In this document: positions 22,126 to 32,959 of the stretch, in pieces
Layout of the letters: each line of letters begins with the position of its first letter
Position numbering within the stretch: position 1 is the first letter of the stretch
Origin: Dicyema japonicum
Lineage: Eukaryota; Dicyemida; Rhombozoa; Dicyemidae
Assembly (NCBI GenBank): GCA_011109175.1
Contig: RDEW01000007.1
Span: 1,192,295-1,256,294, forward strand
Direction: 5' to 3'
Length of the DNA stretch: 64,000 bases
Made by a program: the position numbers and the translations under genes
The notes under the pieces: generated by a model
What the model saw: the letters and a program-made list of their open reading frames with translations, nothing else
The model's database searches: none
What the model was told of the DNA's origin: nothing

Positions 22126-23109
22126 GAAATACACAGAAGCCACTGTTGCTAATTAACGCTCTCTTTGGTCGTTTATTTTGTTAGTTTCTATTTTTAAGAC
22201 TATGTTTGTTATCCCATGTTTAAGCATAGTTATAGAGATCGTTGATACCTCTAAGAGTATATATTTGGTTTCTGTGGATGCATTCCTAATGAGCCTTGTT
22301 CAAATGAACATGCAGGAGAATTATTACTGAGACGAAAGAACGAGTATGTGCGCAGATATTTGCAGTGCGTCTAGTGCCTGTAAGTTGTTTTAGTATTATT
22401 GTTGCTGATTGCCTCCCACAAGTAAATAGGACCCTCGTGGGTGTCACCTGGCTGCAAACCATAAATTGTTCCCTGGGTACGATATTAGATGAGAATTCTG
22501 GTATGTCCTCTTTGAATAAATTTAAAAGCAGAAGACGTGCTAGTAGTCTGCAGCTAGTATCACTGCGTGTCATTGCATCAAAGCATTTTTTGAGCCTGTT
22601 TTTTGTAATCCAGACACAGTTACTTGCACTGTCTTATGTAATTACCTATACTAGATTCTCGTGTCGACGACGGACGTCGCAAATTGCAATAAGTAGGTTA
22701 TTTGGGGGTACATATGATCTTTGAGTCTTAATTGCAACATACGGTTCAGTTAAAGTGAACCATGTCTGATTGAGCGCCCAACTACAGTGGAGTTGTAACC
22801 GAGCTGTGCATTTGAGTGCTATCCATGGAATGGCTTACTTTTTGACTATCGCTGGGCATTTGAATCGAAGATAGTCAGGCACGACTTCAATAAAATATTC
22901 TATACAACAAAAAAGTTTACAATCGATGCACATCGACTCTAATTTAAACATCAACGAAGCTTGTTTGTATTTTTGAATATTTAGATTCATTGATCTACCA
23001 GTATGCATGCCGGATGAGCGTCCATACTTTAACCTCCAAAAGATAGAACATTTAGTCAGTTATTTAAAGTATCAAAATACACTGATTATAGAATTAACGA
23101 GTTTTTACA
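22126..23109. other. Intergenic, no gene supported
   Basis: Contains one 119-codon open stretch on the plus strand (22365-22724) whose peptide has no family features and a matching antisense open stretch, so it looks like chance. A short stem GACTATC/GATAGTC lies at 22847-22879. Nothing else recognised. Confidence 0.35.
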
Positions 23110-23955
23110 ATGATCAATGAAACTAAAATCGGCAGTTGCAGTTATGTAGTTGTATTAACTGGAAACGTACGACTTCCGAAGAAGAATCACCTGGTAGAAT
23201 GCAAATCGCTAAAATCACATCACTACCATATTAAAACGAAAATTTTTACTATTGATTTCCTATGCGGCCACGTATATGATTTCTGGTATCATTTTTATCT
23301 TTTTGAAAGTGATGTACTGTCTGTCACATGGTACATGTTTCACCCATCTTCTATATCAGGGGTTCCCAAACTTATTCAGGTCATGCCTCCTTTAACAAAC
23401 TATTAAAAATATCGCTTACCGGGAAAACCTATATAATAACGAATTGGAAATAAAATTTTAATAATTAATGTGAACAATGATGTCGCAAAAAGTTAGACAC
23501 AAGTTTTTCAATATTCGGGTTCATGTTTGTAAGCCTAATTCGTAGATCTCCTCTTTCAACAATGTCCAATCGGTTTCTTCATTTGGTAATTTGCTGTGAT
23601 ACAATACTGAAGCCTCTCACAACCAAATAAGAAGTGGGGAAAGCAATAAAAAAAATTTGATTTTTTCCATAACAGAATATTTTTCAGGAATATTTTTTGT
23701 GACCAAAATCTTGATAAGACCGGTGTTAAAAGTGGGTTTAATTTCAAAATCGTTTTTAACATAATTAGTTCCTTTTGACAACAAGATTCAACGTCATCTA
23801 CATTCTGAGAGGGTCTATTACCCAAGCTGGAACTTGAGAAAAGCAGAAATAAGTGACTTGCCTAAATTAATTTTAAAAATAATACCTTGATTAATTAAAA
23901 TCAGAAAATTGTAATTTCACATTAAGTTCATTAAATTTAGCAAAAATATCCACTA

Positions 23956-26900
23956 TTTTTGGTTGAGGTGGTGACGTCCCTCTACTTGCACTATGTCTTC
24001 TTCGTATTGCTTACCAGTTTCTCCCCTCACTCTTGGATCCCTCAACTGCCGAGGCCTCAATCAGTGCTACAAGAAACAACAATTGGCGCGTGATCTGAGT
24101 AAATACAACATCTCTGTCTGTTGTTTGCAAGAGACGAAAATAACCGAACAATCTGCAGAACTGTTTCAGAATTTTTACCTTTTGACCCTCACACCAGACT
24201 GCAGGCACTATGGGCTCGGATTTGCTGTTCATCGGCACTTGTTTCACTGTGTCTCAAGAGTATGGGCAGTATCTGACCGTGTCGCGGTGTTACAAATCAA
24301 ATGCGGAAACAAACTCAACTCAGTGATCTCCATCATAAATGTATATGCCCCAACCGGAGCACGTGTATCAACGAATATCGAAGAACTGGATACGTTTTAC
24401 TCTACTCTCACAAGTGTGTACAACTCACTTTCATCCTCTTACTTTCTTTTTATCGCCGGGGACTGGAACGCCAGGGCCGGAAAAGCAAGACCTGGTGAAA
24501 CGTGTATTGGATCCCACGGTAGAAACCGCCGTAACATCCCCGGAGAGGCATTAATACAATTTTGCACGGCATTCAACCTACTCATATGCAACACTTGTTT
24601 CAAGCACCCGGCAAGACACAGGACCACGTGGGTTGGTACCAGAAAAGGCAAATCTGGAAACACAGTCAATATATACAATCAGATCGACTAATATTATCTG
24701 CAAGCAACATCAGAAGGCCCTCCTACAGGACTCGAGATCTTACGGTGGACTTGAAACAAGTAGCGATCATAAACTTGTGGTCGCCCGGCTAGTACTTAAA
24801 AGAATCCATGGAATACACGGGAAACACAAAGGCCTTACCTCAGTACGTTTCGACACTGAGAGGTTACGCTACGAAGAATCCACCAAATGTCGTTATAGTG
24901 CAGTTCTGAGAGATAGCATCAACAGTATTAACCAAAATCAGCCGACAAACAGCTTATGGGATGAAATAGTGGTTGCTATCCAAAACACAGCCTTTAGTGT
25001 GCTTGGTCACATCACCAAATCTCGTCACAAACAATGTAATCCGGATATCGGACAACTCTCTGTAACACAGAAAGAGCTCAGACTCCGGATGGAAAACACA
25101 AACGCTCCGGAAGATATCAAAGTACTGCGCACCCAGAGAGGGAGAGTCTTAACGAAGATCAAACAAATACAAAGATTCCTTGCCAAAAATGAAGCTGAGG
25201 AGAAAATCTCAGACATATTAAAGTACAAGAACGGACCAAGAATGTTCAAAGCAATCCGGCTTCTTAGCAGAGAAAACTGTCCAATTTCGTTAACTGTCCA
25301 TGACAACCTTGGTCACGACGTTATCGGGACCATTAACAAAGCAAACGTTCTGGCATCCCATTTTGACCTTATGTTCAACAAACAGGACGCGGCTGACCAA
25401 GCAATGAAATCTCGGAAGTCTTACAAGTACACTCTAACTAGCCCTATTACCATATCCGAAACTCAACAAGCTATTAAAAAATTAAATACCGGAAGATCTG
25501 CCGGACCAGACTTCATTACTGCAGAACTTTTACAATACGGCCCGGAGGAGCTAATTGAAATGATTACTAACATTTTCAACCGGTCTCTCGAGGGTGCAGA
25601 TGAACTGGAACTGGGAAAAGGGTGGCTAATTCCACTACAAAAACCGGGAAAAAGTAAAGGCCCCCCTCACAACTTCAGACCTATTATACTCCTAACCTCC
25701 ATACGAAAAACATTATCCCTCATTGCTTTAAACCGAATAAAGGAGAGGGTGAACATATTTCTTTCGGACGGCCAAAGTGGATTCCGGACGGGCAGGTCCA
25801 CGGCTGACGTGGTATGGGGGCACAGGTGGTATTGTGCCCTGTGCCAAAAATACAAAAAATCTATTGAGATACTTGGTATCGACATGTCCCGTGCGTTCGA
25901 CTCGGTGGACCGTGGAAAACTTATGGAAGTGTTGGAGAGTTTTCTACTGCCTGACGATGTCAAAATAATACACTTACTCATGCGGAACACTCAACTTGCC
26001 GTCAAAATTGGTGACTCTACCTCTAACTTTTTTTCGACCTCACGTGGAGTTCCACAGGGGGACTCACTATCCCCGGTCCTCTTTATTGTCTACCTTGAGG
26101 CCGCACTAAGAGAGTTCAGACCCCTGGTTGGCAACAATTATAACGAGATAATCTACGCGGACGACCTGGACTTTGTTTCTGAGGATATTCAAGTACTTCA
26201 ACACATGCTTAACGTTCTTCCACACGTATTCTCGAAATGGTTCTTAACCGTTAACACCGATAAAACAGAGTTCACAACACTTACACGCAATGATCGAAGA
26301 TCGGACGAGTCTTGGAGAAAGCAAAAGAAGGTGGGTTCGCTTCTCGGGGACTCAGAAGATGTTTCTCGGAGGAAAATCCTCGCAATGTGTGCACTAAAGA
26401 AAGTATCGAATATGTGGGGTCATAAGAAGAGGATGGGATTAAACACCAAACTCAGAATATATAAGGCTTTTGTCATCCCCGTCCTGACCTACAATTCAGG
26501 CACTTGGGGAATCTCTAAACAAGAGATGGACCGTCTTGACGCTTTCCACAGGACACAATTGAAATCAGTAATCAAGATCAAGTGGCCTAAGAAGATCTCA
26601 AACAATGACCTCTACTCGAAGTGCAAATCTGGTATACTATCCGAGGAGATCTTCAGATCAAGATGGAGTCTCTTTGGACATATCTTACGTCTAAATGCTC
26701 AAGTACCCGCGAATATCGCCATGGAAAACTACCCAATGCATACGGGAGCCGGTTTCCGTGGAAGACCAAGAGTCACACTCCCAACTATTTTGAATGGAGA
26801 CCTGTCGGCTGTGGGACTGAAGCTCACTTCCGCAGACGACCTAGATACCTTAAGGGAACTGGCACGAAGTAGAGGGTCCTGGAAAAGGCTGATAAAGAGG

Positions 26901-26979
26901 ATGGCTAGAAATACGGCACAAGGGAGGCTTGATTAATTTTATGACTTCTCGGGAGTGCTTTAAAATAAATAATAATAAT
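23956..26979 (+). mobile_element. Full-length LINE-A retrotransposon
   Basis: Complete 3024-bp non-LTR element inserted in hAT-1. Perfect 11-bp target copies AATATCCACTA flank it (23945-23955 and 26980-26990). It has a 5' untranslated region of only 37 nt and a 3' (AAT)n tail. This is the youngest-looking element in the window and the likely source type for the remnants at 1-842, 38345-39480, 43580-44370, 48128-49060 and perhaps 61600-62040. Confidence 0.93.
23993..26936 (+). pseudogene. LINE-A endonuclease/reverse transcriptase, one frame break
   Basis: A single protein of about 980 codons would result but for one extra A at 24690-24691. The N-terminal APE endonuclease (residues about 1-250) shows NCRGLNQ, CCLQETKI, INVYAPTG, GDWNARAG and, after the frame break, SSDHKLV. 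The reverse transcriptase has SAGPDFITAELL, NFRPIILLTS, DMSRAFDSVDR, GVPQGDSLSPVLFIVYL and the catalytic YADDLDFVSE. The C-terminus has FGHILRLNAQVPANIAMENY, then RGRPRVTLPTIL and LTSADDLDTLRELARSRGSW, with no RNase H or zinc knuckle. The break sits at QID-(Y)IICKQHQ, so the element could be intact in the real genome if this is a sequence error. Clade not fixed; RTE/I-like features. Confidence 0.9.
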
Positions 26980-28739
26980 AATATCCACTAAGTAAGCCAT
27001 ATCATGTTTAACGGATTCTAGTTCCGGCCCAATTTGAGAAATTCTACAACAGTGCTGAAAAAAGAGAAAATCCGCGCCAAACAGTCGCCCTTTGATAACC
27101 ACCGTATTTCAGTATGTATTAATAGTCGTATAAAATATTTATCATTTTCAACACATAGCTCTCGAAAAAAACGTGAATTTAAAGAGTTATTTAATTTATT
27201 AATATCAAAAATAACTCTATTGATGGAGTCATGTAGACGACCATTTGTATTTTTAGCAACCAGATGCTGTCGATGGATCACACATTGAATAGTCATTACA
27301 TTTTGTACGTGTTGTTTTAAGTATGCCATAAAACCGCGATAGCGACCAATCATTGAAGGTGCCCCATCAGTTGCACATGCAACTATATTTGTTAATGTAT
27401 ATTTTTAAGACAGAGAAATTCAAGGATTTTGTCGAACATTAATTTCTCCTTTGTATTAGTTTCAAACTTTCAAGCAAAAGTAATTCCTGCATAACTCGAC
27501 CATACTTGACAAAACTTACATATGCAAGTCATTTCCAGGAAGTATTGACTCATCTAATTGTAGACTGAATTCCGTATTTTTCAGTATTAAACAAAGATCG
27601 TTTTCCACATCGAAAGCCATATCATCAATACGTCTCTGTATCGTATTGTTGCTAAGCGAAATCGACTCAATAATATTCTGGGAAGGTTGGTGCATTACTG
27701 TTTTCAGTACTTCATGAATTGATGGTATTATCAGTTCCTCCCCAATTCTGTGCGGTTTCCCCGACTGGCGATAAGTAAAGCGATGTTATATGATGCAACA
27801 ACGCCATCATCACTACGTTTATTATTAATGGAGAATATTTTCTCCAGGCTCAGTTGATTTTTTTGTTTCCCTGAAACTTTTGGAAAAAACGTCAGCGGCT
27901 GGTTAGAATTATTTGGATGGACCTATATTTTAATAAAATATAAGAACCCTTCGTAAATGCTGACTTAATATAGAAGGCTTCATAGCCTCGCTAGAGAATA
28001 ACTTTAAGCATAATAAACAGAAAGGTCGTCTTTCATCATTAGGAGATGCGATGAAACCATATTTTAAATATTGAATATTATATTGACGAATTATTTATTT
28101 AGTGAATCTTTTTCCATTGTTGAATAATAATGTAAATTTAAAATTACAGGTTCACCATACTGAAATTCTATTATATTAATTAGTTGTATGATATAAATTT
28201 ACGAATAATTTATAATCGCCCTCGATAAACGATTTAATCAAAAATGCCCCTTTTGAATTTCTTATCGCCCACTCTGGGAAACCCTGTTCTACATGATTGT
28301 TTTCTCAAAATTTACGGAGAATTTCCCGACGTCGACAATTTAATTGCATCAATTAAAAGTGCTACAACAAAGAATAAATCAAGAAGATATCTGTTCAGAG
28401 ATATAGGATGTCCTCCAGATGTTGTTACCACAAGGTATTTATCTTAATTTTTAAATAGGGGTAATTGGTTATCTGCAGTAAAATACTACTTGGAAAAATT
28501 ACGACGCCGTATATATATTAATTCTTTTGAATGTGAGGGAATTCTAACAAATAACGCAATCAATTCAATTAGCATATGTACACGGTATTCGTTAAGAACA
28601 AGCGTTTTGAACTATTCTGGATTGGATATGTTGCTCAAAGAGTCGGCAATTTTTTTTCCAATCTTAAATGCAAACTCATTTAAACCTCAGAATCGACCTT
28701 CTCAATACAGAAAGACGCATGGTAAATCACTTTAGATCA

Positions 28740-29149
28740 AGTTTATCATTCTTTGAATTTTTACGAGAATTCTGTGGAATGAATTGATAAAAGTAACAAG
28801 AATTTAAAATTTTAACTTCATTTTTACATCATAAACAACAGATATTAGTTCGTGAGTCTAGAATGTTTAAATTAATGACTTACTCGTTCTTGTTAATGAC
28901 TTACTTTGTAAAATAAAATAGACTCGAAAAAGTTAAATTGAGGCTGGACAGACTCCATAACCGTTTGCTGAGTAATTTCTTAGTACTTTCGGTGCAGTAG
29001 TCCAGGTTAGTTTGAAGAAATACTTTGCACAAAGAGCATGTGCTCACTTTATTAATCAAATAATATAATTTAATATAAGTTAATTTAAAATTTTGATTAT
29101 TTTTTATAATTTAATTTAAATTTTTTTTATTTTAACCTAAAATGATTGA
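28740..29149. other. AT-rich, nothing recognised
   Basis: No exon chain, repeat match or RNA gene seen between the end of hAT-2 and the LINE-B fragment. Confidence 0.35.
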
Positions 29150-29345
29150 AATGTCTCTGACTTATGGAAGATTGGAAATCATCCTATTTTGAAATATACG
29201 ACCAATACATTGAGCCATGCATTTCTTATGCATGTAGCACATAGGACCCATTCATCTCTTGGACAAGTGTTTTGTTGTGGAAATTCCCAGTCTCAATGCC
29301 TCTGGAATCCCTAATACGTGAGAACCGAGGAACATGTCGTTGAGA
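29150..29345 (+). mobile_element. LINE-B thumb-region fragment
   Basis: Plus strand reads IYDQYIEPCISYACSTWDPF and then FISWTSVLL in broken frames, matching IYKQFIEPCLSYACGIWGPF of the minus-strand fragment at 56772-57215. Confidence 0.65.
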
Positions 29346-29559
29346 CTACGGAGATCCATTTATTCGGCCAGTAAGTGCTTGTGTGGGGGGTGAGGGCATT
29401 GGGCCAGTTGAGGTCTCTAATAGAACGTGCTGTGATCAAGTGATTAGTATTCGTGTCTGCGTGGGTTTCGCTGTTATCATTACTGAACCATTGATTAATA
29501 CATAATTGTGGACAATGTCGATTTCCCGCTCCTCATATCTGAAACGGGAGAGTTCAATA

Positions 29560-29830
29560 ATTATCATTGGTTAGGACTCAAAATCCATCTTTTCTAGAAT
29601 TACAAAGTAATCTCTTAAAGGCGGCCAGTCTACCGAGCTCCAACCTGTTTCATATACTATCGAAATATTTACAAACAAACAAAAAGTTATCTCAAATCCA
29701 CCTTTAAATCTCCGGTCAGTTGTAAATAGAATGAACTGAGACTTGGATGCAGACACACATCAAATTCACGGATAGTCAGTCACACACCTGGTTGAAGTAT
29801 GACTGAACTACCGCCACAGTCCTGGAAGCT
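29560..29830 (-). mobile_element. LINE-B reverse transcriptase fragment
   Basis: Minus strand reads VAVVQSYFNQVCDWLSVN-like text, then SASKSQFILFTTDRRFKGGF, matching SASKSQFTIFTIDRRFKNGF of the LINE-B at 10440-12690. Confidence 0.7.
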
Positions 29831-30724
29831 TGAAAAGTCCTTAGAAGTTGAACATAATTAATCATTTTAATAATAGCTGCGAGACATGTAGAGTATATGT
29901 CTCACAATGCATTTTAATGAATTCAAACAAGAAACTCCTAAAATATTCTTAAACTATACGAATTTAAAGCAGATATTGTGCATTTATACGAAAAAAAACA
30001 AAATGTATGAAATTGACAGCTTTATTTATCAAAAAATAAAAATCTAATGATTTTGTTTCCAATACATATTATAGTAAAGTGGGTCTCGGAATTTCTTGTT
30101 ACGGATGTTTCCCTGTTCTTTCAATGTGTAGACTAATTGACTAACTAGTTCGTGAATGGTTCTCTTGGAGTATCTCTACTGACGTGACCCCTTTCCCTAT
30201 TCTAATATGTACATGGAATTATTGATGAATTTATGGATAACACTACCTTGGGAACTATGGAGATTTGTATTAATATGGTTCCTGCCTCGAAAGGCTCAAA
30301 CTATGCTGGGATCTTCTTATACCCTTCTTACGAAAGAAGACTACTGTCCCTTAATTTCCTTCATTAGGTTTTATAATTGCTTAATTTCTCCTCAGTCCTC
30401 ATTCGATATCAAACTTTATAGCCACTCTCCTCGTCATCCAAGCAGTGGGATGATTCGCTCTTTTTTCTACAATGATCTTGGACTTTGATGAACAGATCAA
30501 ATGCCATATCTATGACCAAAAGCGGATTATATTTTTGCAGCAATTTTCACCTAAATTCTAAAGTCGCTGAATGAAAATATTTTAATGACGATTGATTGTA
30601 TAATAATATAATAACCGCCTTTTTCACGGAGCCGTGGTATTAGCTTTGCATAGGAAGGACACACTTTATTTAAGTAAAGAACAGTTAATTTTAACTAATC
30701 GTAGAACCAAGGAATGATCTTCAC
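29831..30724. other. Mostly unrecognised; one open stretch
   Basis: A 93-codon plus-strand stretch at 30207-30488 contains LLTKEDYCPLISFIRFYNCL, which faintly resembles the 'IPK-RPI--L--YK' region of R2-type reverse transcriptases. Not enough for a call. The rest is AT-rich with nothing seen. Confidence 0.25.
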
Positions 30725-30925
30725 TTTTATTTTCTTTTTCTTGTGTGTGGGTCCTTCTTTGACAATCCAGTTCCGCAGTAAGAGTCCACTGATGACAGCG
30801 TCACTCGTCAAGCCTTTTTAGCATCGTAGATGCGTGGAACCTTCCACCAGGTGAACAGCAGCGAGAATCGAACCCGTAACCTAAATCACTTTAGCCCGAC
30901 ACCTAACCACTATACCACCCGGCTA
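30725..30925 (-). mobile_element. tRNA-derived SINE, best-preserved copy
   Basis: Minus-strand order: tRNA-like head with box A-like TGGTATAGTGGTTAGG and box B GGGTTCGATTC, the shared core (GAAGGTTCCACGCATCTACG, CTTGACGAGTGACG, then CATCAGTG) and a tail CACACACAAGAAAAAGAAAATAAA. The head looks like a tRNA but the body that follows and its repetition elsewhere show a SINE transcribed by RNA polymerase III. Confidence 0.85.
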
Positions 30926-30937
30926 CGATTGATTGTA

Positions 30938-31640
30938 CAGTCGAACCCCGGGGTGGGGCATCAAAGTGCCCCAAAAAGCGGGGGTGCCCTCCAAAACCGG
31001 GGTTTGGTTCAAACTATTGATTTATGGTTGATTTACTTAAATTTTTGTTTACTTTGCGAAAAAGGAACTTCTTCACCTTTTCCAAAGTGTTTATAAAATA
31101 AGTTGTGATTTTTGCTTTATAGTTTGATAGATTTCTATTCTATGTTTTTTATTCGATTTTTATTAATTAACAAATCATTATTTTTAAAGCATTTTTTTGA
31201 AATAATCAGTCAATTTCAAATTTTTCTTATTTCTTAAATCTTTTCCAAGTTGAAATCTAAGCTTATAATATTTTTGTAATGTCTCAAAAGATGTATTTTG
31301 AGCTACATTTTCTAACTTATCCATCATTTCATAAGTTTTGATATCGTTGTTTTGTCCTCTGTGTCAACTCCATTATAAAACTCGCTACTCTTGACTAGAT
31401 CTTTGTTTACTTCAGATATTACTTCAGTTACTATTTCTTCCAGGAGTTCTTCCCCACAATTTTTATCTTCAACTGATTCTTCTCTATTTTCTTCCAACAA
31501 TTAATTATTGTTGTTTCTTTAACTTCCATCCACGCTTTTTTAACAAGTACCATAATCTGTCGCATATCTATATTTTTCAAAGATTTAAGACTAATTGTTG
31601 TATCTTCTTCCAAATTGAGCATAAAATCCATTAGGAAGTT
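30938..31640 (-). mobile_element. pogo/Tigger-like remnant
   Basis: A pogo-type terminal repeat, CAGTCGAACCCCGG, starts at 30938 after a TA dinucleotide. On the minus strand, 31431-31640 reads the C-terminal end of a DDE_1-type transposase (IMVLVKKAWMEVKETTIINC, then WKKIEKN). Head and catalytic parts are gone and the second terminal repeat was not found. Confidence 0.6.
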
Positions 31641-31949
31641 TATGTAATGTACTTTAAAACACTTTATTATGTCGCGAGCGCTACCTGCAATATCGATTTT
31701 TTCCTCGAAATTAAACGAATAGTCTTAAGACAATCACAAGTCGAACTCAGTCAACAACAACGATTTATTGACAAAGGAGTTAAGGAGATTTCTGGAGAAT
31801 ACTCACAAGTCGAACTCAGTCAGATAACAGATAACATAATTTATTTGCAAAACCCCAACTAACTAAACAAAGTAAGAGTTATTAACTAAAGAGGAAAGCC
31901 AAGATTTGGGGACGTCTATATCGGGGCACTCTCATGAGACACCGTATGT
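31641..31949. repeat. Short direct repeat in AT-rich spacer
   Basis: TCACAAGTCGAACTCAGTCA occurs twice, at about 31732-31751 and 31802-31821. The spacer is otherwise unremarkable. Confidence 0.4.
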
Positions 31950-32880
31950 CTCTTCTCCGTAAAAAGCCCCAATTACAATGCGAGTTTCCACAAGCAATGT
32001 AATAAATCACCGATTCTTCTCGTTTTTCTTTCGTATTCGTCATCAATTTCAGATGCTAAATCCAATCCATGTGCGAGTTTAATTGCATAATTTCGACTGA
32101 AGTTAAAATCTTTAACTCTCCAGACTTCATCCATTTTACAAGGCATTTTCCATCTTGATTGGTTGTTACACAACCATAGTCAGTATGTTTAGCGTTCATG
32201 TCCCCAACAAGGATTGGATGTTCATTGTTTTCCATAAATTTGTCAACAATCCATGGATACTCTCGTAGTTTTTTAGAATAGATTCCTCCGATAGTTATCC
32301 ATCCCATGGTTGTTTGTAGTTGAATGCTTGCTAGTTCACAAAGATAATTAGAACATCCATCTGGATCGTGCTGGCTAGAGCAACCAGAACTGAGGCCCGT
32401 TTGCGAAGAGAACGGGCATAAATCAGGGTTATCCTGACTACTTCTGGTTTTTTCGGTGGCTGCCCTCTCTTCTTAAGAGCGCACCTCTCTTCTCTGTGTT
32501 GAAGCTTCTACTCTTTCTTTTTTAGAAGGTTTCTTATTATATGTTCTATTCCAGCCAGTTTTAATTTCTTATTCGTTTCAATTTTGGAAACTTCACTTTC
32601 TCCATTATGGGCATTTTCTCGTTTTAGAGATAATTTTCCATTCGATTCTTTCCTTTTTTGGTCAATTTTGTTTTTCTTCGCTATGTTAGCTTCAACAGCC
32701 TTGGGGCATCTTCCATAATTGGCAAAGTGACTGGATGAACCACAATTCAAACGACTTATTATTCTTCTTAACCGGACACTGCGATCTTGTATGTGAATCA
32801 AAACAAACAAGGCATCTTCCAACAAATCTCCATTAGGCCTGCAGTATGTTTCTCAATCTCGTAATATATTCCTTCGTCTT
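31950..32880 (-). mobile_element. Jockey-like LINE, deleted copy
   Basis: Minus-strand relative of 32960-36152. ORF1 remnant: SRLNCGSSSHFANYGRCPKA, then AVEANIAKKNKIDQKRKESN. Endonuclease remnant: MGWITIGGIYSKKLREYPW, then ILVGDMNAKHTDYGCVTTNQ. The stretch between them is shortened and the RT is missing. The catalytic GDMNAKH is better kept here than in the longer copy, which has GYMNAKH. Confidence 0.8.
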
Positions 32881-32959
32881 GTAGCACCAGTGGCACCACT
32901 TATTCACCAGTGGCACCACGAGGTCCTCAAAAAACTTGTGAGAAATCTTTTTTTGAACT

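Larger units (their letters stand above)
23357..28286 (-). mobile_element. hAT-1 element (GTF2IRD2/ZBED5-like), split by LINE-A
   Basis: Left end CAGGGGTTCCCAAACT at 23357 and right end (minus strand) CAGGGTTTCCCAGAGT at 28286 are hAT-type terminal repeats (13 of 16 match). They are flanked by 8-bp target copies TTCTATAT (23349-23356) and TTCTACAT (28287-28294). The transposase reads on the minus strand. The N-terminal half (about 28110-27010) gives a BED-like remnant, then SIHEVLKTVMHQPSQNIIES, ACATDGAPSMIGRYRGF, IHRQHLVAKN and LIHTEIRWLSKG. The C-terminal half (about 23850-23510) gives ELKPTFNTG and RGDLRIRLTNMNPNIEKLV. Several frame breaks. Confidence 0.88.
23110..28735 (+). mobile_element. 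hAT-2 transposase gene, split by hAT-1
   Basis: Outermost of three nested elements. The left part ends at 23356 and the right part resumes at 28295. Reading across the insertion after removing one 8-bp target copy restores one frame: SYAATYMISVMYCLSHGTC, FTHLLYD, CFLKIYGEFPDVDNLI, then SIKSATTKNKSRRYLFRD and IGCPPDVVTTR-GNWLSAVKYY. This is the catalytic-region order of hAT-type transposases (DAAxYM, H-TC-H, then TRW-WL-A). Two 24-nt GT-AG introns are needed and fit exactly: 23286-23309 and 28435-28458. The text ends at a stop near 28735. Terminal repeats of hAT-2 were not found. Inactive because of the insertion. Confidence 0.75.

Noticed and set aside
22365-22724. A 119-codon ORF as a gene
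   Set aside because: No recognisable motifs, an equally long antisense ORF overlaps it, and no start context or flanking exons.
24690-24691. Programmed frameshift in LINE-A between endonuclease and RT
   Set aside because: The extra base lies inside the endonuclease domain, not at a domain border, and there is no slippery heptamer; an error or mutation is simpler.
30859-30925. A tRNA gene on the minus strand
   Set aside because: Box A and box B are present but the body continues into the shared SINE core and tail, and cloverleaf pairing is poor.
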